From: UBA2020 sp964551435
GTDB taxonomy: Bacteria; Pseudomonadota; Alphaproteobacteria; Micavibrionales; UBA2020
Reading direction: 5' to 3'
NCBI GenBank assembly: GCA_964551435.1
Contig: CAZKBS010000001.1
Coordinates: 186,001-250,000, forward strand
DNA length: 64,000 nt
The notes under the pieces are model-generated. The model ran no database searches and was not told the origin of the DNA. It saw nothing but the letters and a program-made list of their open reading frames with translations. The translations under genes and the position numbers were made by a program. Of the stretch, positions 59,801 through 64,000 are shown in pieces; positions within the stretch are counted from its first letter, which is position 1, and each line of letters begins with the position of its first letter.

Positions 59801-60442
59801 ATGACCACACCCGCCTATCATCTGGTGGAAACCCTGCCCGCAGGGGCGGAGCCGCTGACGCTGGAGGAAACGCGCCTGCACCTGCGCATCAGCCATGATG
59901 CCGAGGATGCGCTGATTGCCGGATTGATCGCGACCGCACGCATGGCCTGCGAACAGGCGACGGGCCTGTCGCTGATCAACCGCGGGTATAGCTTATGGCT
60001 GGATTGCTGGCCTGGGCAGGAAAGCCGCGGCTGGTGGGACGGCGTGCGCGAGGGGGTGCGCAGCGTCGTGCCGCAGGCGGTGCTGCTGCCCCGCCCGCCG
60101 CTATGCAGCGTGGAGGGGGTTTATATTTACGATGCCGCGGGCGTGCCCGCCACATTTCCGCCCACGCATTATTACGCCGATACGCTGCGGCGCCCGGGCA
60201 GGCTGTTGCTGCAAACGGGCATTGCCGCGCCCGCGCCCGCACGCATCGCAAACGGCATCGAAATCCGCTATACCGCCGGTTTCGGCGCCGCGCCGCAGGC
60301 CGTGCCGGCCATGCTGCGGCAGGGCATGAAGCAGCTGGTCGCCTATTTGTACGAAAACCGCGGCGATGCGCCGGAGCGCGCGCTGGAGCTGTCGGGCGCG
60401 GGTATTCTTTTTCGTCCCTTTCGTATGATGAGGCTGGCATGA
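59801..60442 (+). CDS. Head-tail connector, GTA gp6-like
   Basis: A 213-residue protein with LTLEETRLHLRISHDAEDALIAGLIATARMACEQATG at its N-terminus, the common pattern of gp6-like/phiE125 gp8 connectors, and a C-terminal AMLRQGMKQLVAYLYENRGD helix. It joins portal to tail. ATG 59801 has GGAG upstream; overlaps the next gene by ATGA. Confidence 0.85.
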   Translation: MTTPAYHLVETLPAGAEPLTLEETRLHLRISHDAEDALIAGLIATARMACEQATGLSLINRGYSLWLDCWPGQESRGWWDGVREGVRSVVPQAVLLPRPPLCSVEGVYIYDAAGVPATFPPTHYYADTLRRPGRLLLQTGIAAPAPARIANGIEIRYTAGFGAAPQAVPAMLRQGMKQLVAYLYENRGDAPERALELSGAGILFRPFRMMRLA

Positions 60443-60780
60443 CACCCCGTATCGGCGCCCTGCGCCACGCGCTCAGACTCCAAGAAGCACATAAAGTCCC
60501 CGATGGCGGCGGCGGCTGGCATACCGTCTGGCAGGATGTCACCATGCACCCGCTGGTATACGCCGCAATCGAAGAGCTGGGCGGTGGAGAAAGCTTGCGC
60601 CAGCGGCGGCGCGATAGCGACATTTCTTATCGTCTGCACATCCGCACGCGCGGGGATGTGGTTGCGGGCATGCGCCTGACGGATACAACGGCCAAAACCG
60701 TTTACGAGATTATATCCGTCCGGCAAGCGCAAAGCGGGGAGAGCTGGCTGGAGCTGACCGCGCTGCGCCGCCCGCTTTAG
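60439..60780 (+). CDS. Head-tail adaptor / head closure protein, GTA gp7-like
   Basis: A 113-residue protein (MTPRIGALRHALRLQEA) with IEELGGGESLRQRRRDSDISYRLHIRTRGDV, VYEIISVRQAQSGESWLELTA; the layout is that of SPP1 gp16-like head closure proteins. Start at ATG 60439 in the stop of gp6. The larger frame open to 59995 is a coincidence of overlap. Confidence 0.82.
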   Translation: MTPRIGALRHALRLQEAHKVPDGGGGWHTVWQDVTMHPLVYAAIEELGGGESLRQRRRDSDISYRLHIRTRGDVVAGMRLTDTTAKTVYEIISVRQAQSGESWLELTALRRPL

Positions 60781-60820
60781 GCCGCTTGCGGTTTTGCAGC
60801 GGGCAGCGCAAAATACCCGC

Positions 60821-61246
60821 ATGATGTTTTTCGTTTTTATTCTGCTGATCTACGGCATGGGGCTTTTCCACCGTTTCGAACACCGCGCGATGATTGCGGA
60901 TTTGCGCGCGCTGCTGCCGCTGCTGCCGATGGCGGGGGAGCCGCCCGCGCCGCATGACTGGCGCCGCTGCGGCGGTACCGATGCGAAGCCGCTGCTGAAA
61001 CGTGCTTTCAACCCCCGCGGGGCAGCGGCGGCGCTGCGCTATGCCATGCCCGTCTTATTTGCGGCGGTGATGTTGATTGTGCTGCAGGCTTATGTTTTTG
61101 CGGCGTGTTATATCGCGCTTTGCGCCGTCAAGTGGTTTGCGGTATCTACCGAACTGGCACCACGCGATGACAACACGAAAGATAGCAGCAAAGGCCGCTA
61201 TACCCTGCGCCTGGGCACATGGACATTGCTGGGCGAAGATATTTAA
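60821..61246 (+). CDS. Membrane protein of unknown function within the phage-like cluster
   Basis: A 141-residue protein with two membrane segments (about 2-18 and 73-102) and a soluble end ELAPRDDNTKDSSKGRY. No GTA counterpart is known to me. The start at ATG 60821 lacks a good ribosome-binding site; a TTG at 60794 is an alternative. It is convergent with the Sel1-repeat gene, so the pair interrupts the gp7-gp8 order. Confidence 0.6.
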   Translation: MMFFVFILLIYGMGLFHRFEHRAMIADLRALLPLLPMAGEPPAPHDWRRCGGTDAKPLLKRAFNPRGAAAALRYAMPVLFAAVMLIVLQAYVFAACYIALCAVKWFAVSTELAPRDDNTKDSSKGRYTLRLGTWTLLGEDI

Positions 61247-61276
61247 ACGAGCGGCGCAGGCATCAAAAAAACGGGG

Positions 61277-62125
61277 TTACGGCTGGCCGTCTTTTTTATC
61301 CTTGGCGTCAGCTTCCGGCGCTGCATCTTTGGCGGTGTTATCCGCTGCGGGGGCGTCGGCGGGTTTATCATCTGATTTTGCGTCGCCGGAGGCAGGGGCG
61401 TCACCTTTTTGCAGATCGCCAAGACCGTCGGGATCATGCGGCGTGCCGGCATCGCCTTCTTGCGGCGCGGGGGTATCGGCAGCAACGATTTCTTCGGGCA
61501 GCGGGCCGAGGTTACGCGGATCTACCGGTGTCCATTCGGCGATTTCGCGGTCGGCGATTTCGACGTCATTGTAATCCAGTTTGCTGCGGACCTGTTCGGC
61601 CATTTTGTCGGCAACCTTGCCAAGACGCGGGTTGCCACGGCTGCGCGCGGCGATGCGGAACCATTTATACGCGGCGACATGGTCGGGCTTGATATCGAAG
61701 GTTTTGCCCTTGCTACCCTGATACATGTGCATCGCGTAGAAAAACGCGGAGGTTTGGTGCCCCAGCTTGGCGGCGCGTTCAAACCACAGAATTGCGAGAC
61801 GCGTATTGACCGGCACGCCGTCGCCAACCTGATACAGCGTCGCCGTTGCCAGCATGGCGTCGGCGTTGTTGCGCATTGCGGCGCGGTGATAAAGCATGAA
61901 GGCCTCGGTCGTGTCTTTGCCGACGCCGTGACCTTCGGCATACATATTGCCCAGAAGAACCATGGCGCGCGCATCGCCCTGTTCGGCAAGCGGGCGCAGC
62001 TGCGCGATGGCGCGGCGCCAGTTTTTATTGTCGTAGGATTTCTTGCCTTCAAGAAAATCTGCCATAGCCGCAACCGGCAGCGCGATGACAAAAGCCATGA
62101 CCAGCATCAATACCTTGAAACGCAT
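61277..62125 (-). CDS. Exported Sel1-repeat protein
   Basis: A 282-residue exported protein. Signal peptide (1-22, ending AMA), then about four Sel1-like repeats (AMVLLGNMYAEGHGVGKDTTEAFMLYHRAA, AMLATATLYQVGDGVPVN, AYKWFRIAA), then an acidic Asp/Ala/Pro tail from about 205 with repeated GDA/DKP units. Sel1 repeats mediate protein contacts, often in envelope or effector proteins. It lies antisense within the tail module and has its own promoter at 62209-62237, so it is probably cargo and not a structural gene. Confidence 0.85.
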   Translation of the reverse strand: MRFKVLMLVMAFVIALPVAAMADFLEGKKSYDNKNWRRAIAQLRPLAEQGDARAMVLLGNMYAEGHGVGKDTTEAFMLYHRAAMRNNADAMLATATLYQVGDGVPVNTRLAILWFERAAKLGHQTSAFFYAMHMYQGSKGKTFDIKPDHVAAYKWFRIAARSRGNPRLGKVADKMAEQVRSKLDYNDVEIADREIAEWTPVDPRNLGPLPEEIVAADTPAPQEGDAGTPHDPDGLGDLQKGDAPASGDAKSDDKPADAPAADNTAKDAAPEADAKDKKDGQP

Positions 62126-62208
62126 AGGAACCCCCGTCCGGACGCATGCAGGGCGGCGCGCCGGAGAAATATGTGTGAGATGAAGAATCTGAAAAGCGCC
62201 CTTTTTTA

Positions 62209-62237
62209 AGAATAAGCTTTTTAGCCGTTTTTTTCAA
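62209..62237 (-). promoter_or_regulatory. Promoter of the Sel1-repeat gene
   Basis: Reverse strand TTGAAA, 17-base spacer, TATTCT; about 85 bases before the start. Confidence 0.55.
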
Positions 62238-62304
62238 ACCCCGCGCCACACCGGATTAAAACATGGGCGTGTCGGCGTACCCTGCCCCCAGCGAGAGGAA
62301 CTTT

Positions 62305-62724
62305 ATGACGAGCGAAACGTTCTGGCACCTGCAATCCGCGCTTTACAGCAAATTGAGCGCAAACACCGCCCTCTGCGGACTATTGGCGGCGGGCAGCGCG
62401 GGTATTTACGACGACGTGCCGCGCGATGCGGCTTTTCCCTATATCGTCATCGGCGATATGTCGTCCTTCAGCGAGGATACCCAGCAAACCCATGCGGAAG
62501 ATGTGCGCATGACCCTGCACGTCTATAGCCGCAGCGGCGGACAGCGCGAATGTAAACGCATCATAGATGCGGCAGCCGACGCACTGGAAGACGGCGCGCT
62601 GAATATCGCAGGGCATGTCGCCGTACTGTGCCGACGCCTGTCTGTCAGCTGTGCCCTGATGGCGGATGGCGAAACGCGGCAAGGGTTGATGGAATACCGG
62701 CTGATTGTCGAGCGTGTGATTTAA
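62305..62724 (+). CDS. DUF3168 tail-terminator-like protein, GTA gp8-like
   Basis: A 139-residue protein (MTSETFWHLQSALYSKLSANTALCGLL) with AAFPYIVIGDMSSFSED and VRMTLHVYSRSGGQRECKRI, the DUF3168 pattern of phage tail completion proteins. GAGAGG precedes ATG 62305. Order gp8-gp9-gp10 is as in RcGTA. Confidence 0.88.
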   Translation: MTSETFWHLQSALYSKLSANTALCGLLAAGSAGIYDDVPRDAAFPYIVIGDMSSFSEDTQQTHAEDVRMTLHVYSRSGGQRECKRIIDAAADALEDGALNIAGHVAVLCRRLSVSCALMADGETRQGLMEYRLIVERVI

Positions 62725-62756
62725 GCAAAATCAACCCCCAGAGAACGGAGAAACCC

Positions 62757-63179
62757 ATGACCAGCCAGAAAGGCCGCGACCTGCTTTTGAAAATCGGCGA
62801 CGGTGGCGAAGATGAAATTTTTACCGCCATCGGCGCCGCGCGCAGCGTCGCGATGACCGTGAACAACCAGCCCGTCGATGCAACCAGCATGGCCGACGGC
62901 GGCGTGCAAAACCTGAACGCGGCGGCAGGAGTGCAAAGCCTGAGCCTGCGGCTGGAGGGCATTTTCAAGGACAGCGCCGCCGAAGAATCGCTGCGCACCG
63001 TTGCGTTTGATCGCACGGCGCGGCATTTCCTGCTGCAATTTCCAAACGGCGGCAGCTATAGCGCGCCGTTTGTGGTTGAAAGCTATATGCGCGGCGGCAA
63101 TCACGACGGACTTGAAACATTTGGCGTCACGCTGCTGCGTACGGGCGCAGGCGTGTTCAGCGCGGCGGGCACGCCATGA
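62757..63179 (+). CDS. Major tail protein, GTA gp9-like
   Basis: A 140-residue protein beginning MTSQKGRDLLLKIGDGG, followed by SMADGGVQNLNAAAGVQSLSLRLEGIFKD and YSAPFVVESYMRGGNHDGLETF, matching siphophage/GTA tail-tube proteins. GGAG precedes ATG 62757; overlaps gp10 by ATGA. Confidence 0.88.
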   Translation: MTSQKGRDLLLKIGDGGEDEIFTAIGAARSVAMTVNNQPVDATSMADGGVQNLNAAAGVQSLSLRLEGIFKDSAAEESLRTVAFDRTARHFLLQFPNGGSYSAPFVVESYMRGGNHDGLETFGVTLLRTGAGVFSAAGTP

Positions 63180-63532
63180 ACCATCTGCCGTACCTGACAT
63201 TGCCCCTGCCCGCCGGAAGTCTGCCGCTGAGTCCCACGCTGGCGCTGGTCGAGGTGATGGAGGCGGAGGCCGGAAGCCTTTACGCCCTTGCCGCCGATGT
63301 GCTGGCGGCGCGCGCCGGCCATGGACAGATGCTGCGGCTGCTGGCTGCCGTTTATCGTCATGCAGGCTGCGCCCTTGCGCCCGCCGCGCTGGAAGATTTT
63401 CTGATGACCGTGAATGTGGCAAAAACCGTCACCGACATTCTGGCCGCGGTTTTAACACCGCTGTCGCGCATGGATATCGCGCAGGAGTTTCCGCGAGCGG
63501 GGGAGCCGCCGGCCGCGCGGCGCGGCAGCTGA
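63176..63532 (+). CDS. Tail assembly chaperone, GTA gp10-like
   Basis: A 118-residue protein with LALVEVMEAEAGSLYALAADVLAARAGHGQMLRLLAAVY, a typical gp10 tail-chaperone layout, located directly after the tail-tube gene. Overlaps gp9 by 4 bases. Confidence 0.8.
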   Translation: MNHLPYLTLPLPAGSLPLSPTLALVEVMEAEAGSLYALAADVLAARAGHGQMLRLLAAVYRHAGCALAPAALEDFLMTVNVAKTVTDILAAVLTPLSRMDIAQEFPRAGEPPAARRGS

Positions 63533-63558
63533 CCCTGCCGCGTTTGCGCGGTTTTTTT

Positions 63559-63780
63559 ATGGGTGTGCTGGGCTGGACGCCCGACACCCTGCGCCGCGGC
63601 GCAAGCCTGCAAGACCTTGCCGAAGCCTATGGCGCATGGCGCGACCATCACGGCGCGGCGCCACCCGATGTGCCTGCCGCCGCGTTTATGCACGAAATGC
63701 TGACGCGGTTCCCCGACAAGCATCACAGACCGAAAGAAGGTGAAACGTCATGGACAGCACCCGCGACACCGAAAACCTGA
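63559..63780 (+). CDS. Tail chaperone extension, GTA gp10a-like
   Basis: A short protein (73 residues from ATG 63559) with MGVLGWTPDTLRRGASLQDLAEAYGAW, resembling the small phage tail-assembly chaperone that follows gp10. No ribosome-binding site precedes the ATG; the same frame is open upstream across the gp10 end (LTLPRLRGFF just before), so a frameshift product with gp10 or an earlier non-ATG start is possible. Overlaps the tape-measure start by 31 bases. Confidence 0.65.
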   Translation: MGVLGWTPDTLRRGASLQDLAEAYGAWRDHHGAAPPDVPAAAFMHEMLTRFPDKHHRPKEGETSWTAPATPKT

Positions 63781-64000
63781 CCCGCGCCATGGACGACATG
63801 CAAAAACGCAGCCGCCAGCTGGGCGACAGTCTGCGCGCACTGGCCGACGAAGGATTGGGCAGGCTGGGCCGCGCCGTGCAGCAGCAGGTTGGCAGCGCAT
63901 CCGGCGCGCGCGGCGGTAGCGGCAGCGATGCGGGGAGCATCGCTGCGCAGGAACTGGCACGTGTGCTGCGCGCTGAAATGGCCGAAACCCTGCGCCAGGT
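63750..64000 (+). CDS. Tail tape-measure-type protein (partial, off the right edge)
   Basis: Frame from ATG 63750 (AAGAAGGTGAAACGTC upstream) open to the window end. MDSTRDTENLTRAMDDMQKRS, helical and Gly/Ala-rich parts (VGSASGARGGSGSD) match the start of GTA gp11/tape-measure proteins, and it follows gp10a. Only 83 codons are visible. Confidence 0.7.
   Translation, partial: MDSTRDTENLTRAMDDMQKRSRQLGDSLRALADEGLGRLGRAVQQQVGSASGARGGSGSDAGSIAAQELARVLRAEMAETLRQ

Noticed and set aside
1..64000. tRNA, rRNA, transposase, integrase or attachment sites
   Set aside because: None could be recognised; intergenic regions were read on both strands without a cloverleaf or known element, though a systematic covariance search was not possible.

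Overview
This window is a GC-rich chromosomal segment of an alphaproteobacterium. The clearest taxonomic signals are the heme-operon order hemC, hemD, Mic60 (mitofilin), hemY, which is an alphaproteobacterial arrangement, and a block of phage-like genes in the same order as the Rhodobacter gene transfer agent (GTA). I cannot name the genus. No rRNA, tRNA, CRISPR array, transposase or integrase was found.

Layout. Bases 1-6.7 kb hold housekeeping genes: tsaD (reverse strand, cut by the left edge), hemC, a single long frame that joins HemD to a helix-turn-helix segment and a Mic60/mitofilin protein, then a HemY-type TPR membrane protein. Bases 6.8-12.7 kb hold a tiny ORF, a rhomboid protease, an omega-amino-acid:pyruvate transaminase, a GT9 glycosyltransferase, a DUF1543 protein and an amidase. 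Bases 12.9-18.4 kb are envelope-oriented: two secreted proteins with Y-D/E-G-L motifs, an orphan winged-helix regulator, two (perhaps three) membrane PH-domain-like proteins, and a secreted protein. An Smr-domain protein and the first ankyrin protein follow.

Bases 24.0-35.4 kb (all reverse strand) are a block of type IVB (Dot/Icm) secretion genes in Legionella order: a second IcmL-like gene in the icmM/dotJ slot, then icmL/dotI, icmK/dotH, icmE/dotG, icmG/dotF, icmC/dotE, icmD/dotP, icmJ/dotN and icmB/dotO. A terminator and a new promoter split it into two transcription units between dotF and dotE. DotA, DotB, DotC, DotD, DotL, DotM, IcmQ, IcmS, IcmW and IcmF were not recognised here and must lie elsewhere if the machine works.

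The secretion block is flanked by candidate substrates: two related HExxH proteins (about 20.7 and 35.8 kb), a pair of degenerate ankyrin-like paralogues (22.1-24.0 kb), and eight consecutive ankyrin genes (36.9-48.8 kb), with further ankyrin genes at 19.0 and 50.0 kb. Most of these otherwise different proteins end in a short proline-rich, often basic C-terminal tail. I infer that this may be a shared sorting signal. Two secreted proline-rich proteins lie at 48.8-50.0 kb.

From 51.2 kb to the right edge runs a GTA/siphophage-like structural cluster: small and large terminase, portal, an inserted tail-fibre-like module, prohead protease, HK97 capsid, head-tail connectors, major tail protein, tail-assembly chaperones and the start of a tape measure. 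A Sel1-repeat secreted protein with its own promoter sits antisense inside it. The most notable items are the HemD-HTH-Mic60 joint frame, the Dot/Icm block with its ankyrin set and common C-terminal tails, the IcmD-IcmC fusion, and the HxH fibre gene placed between portal and protease.
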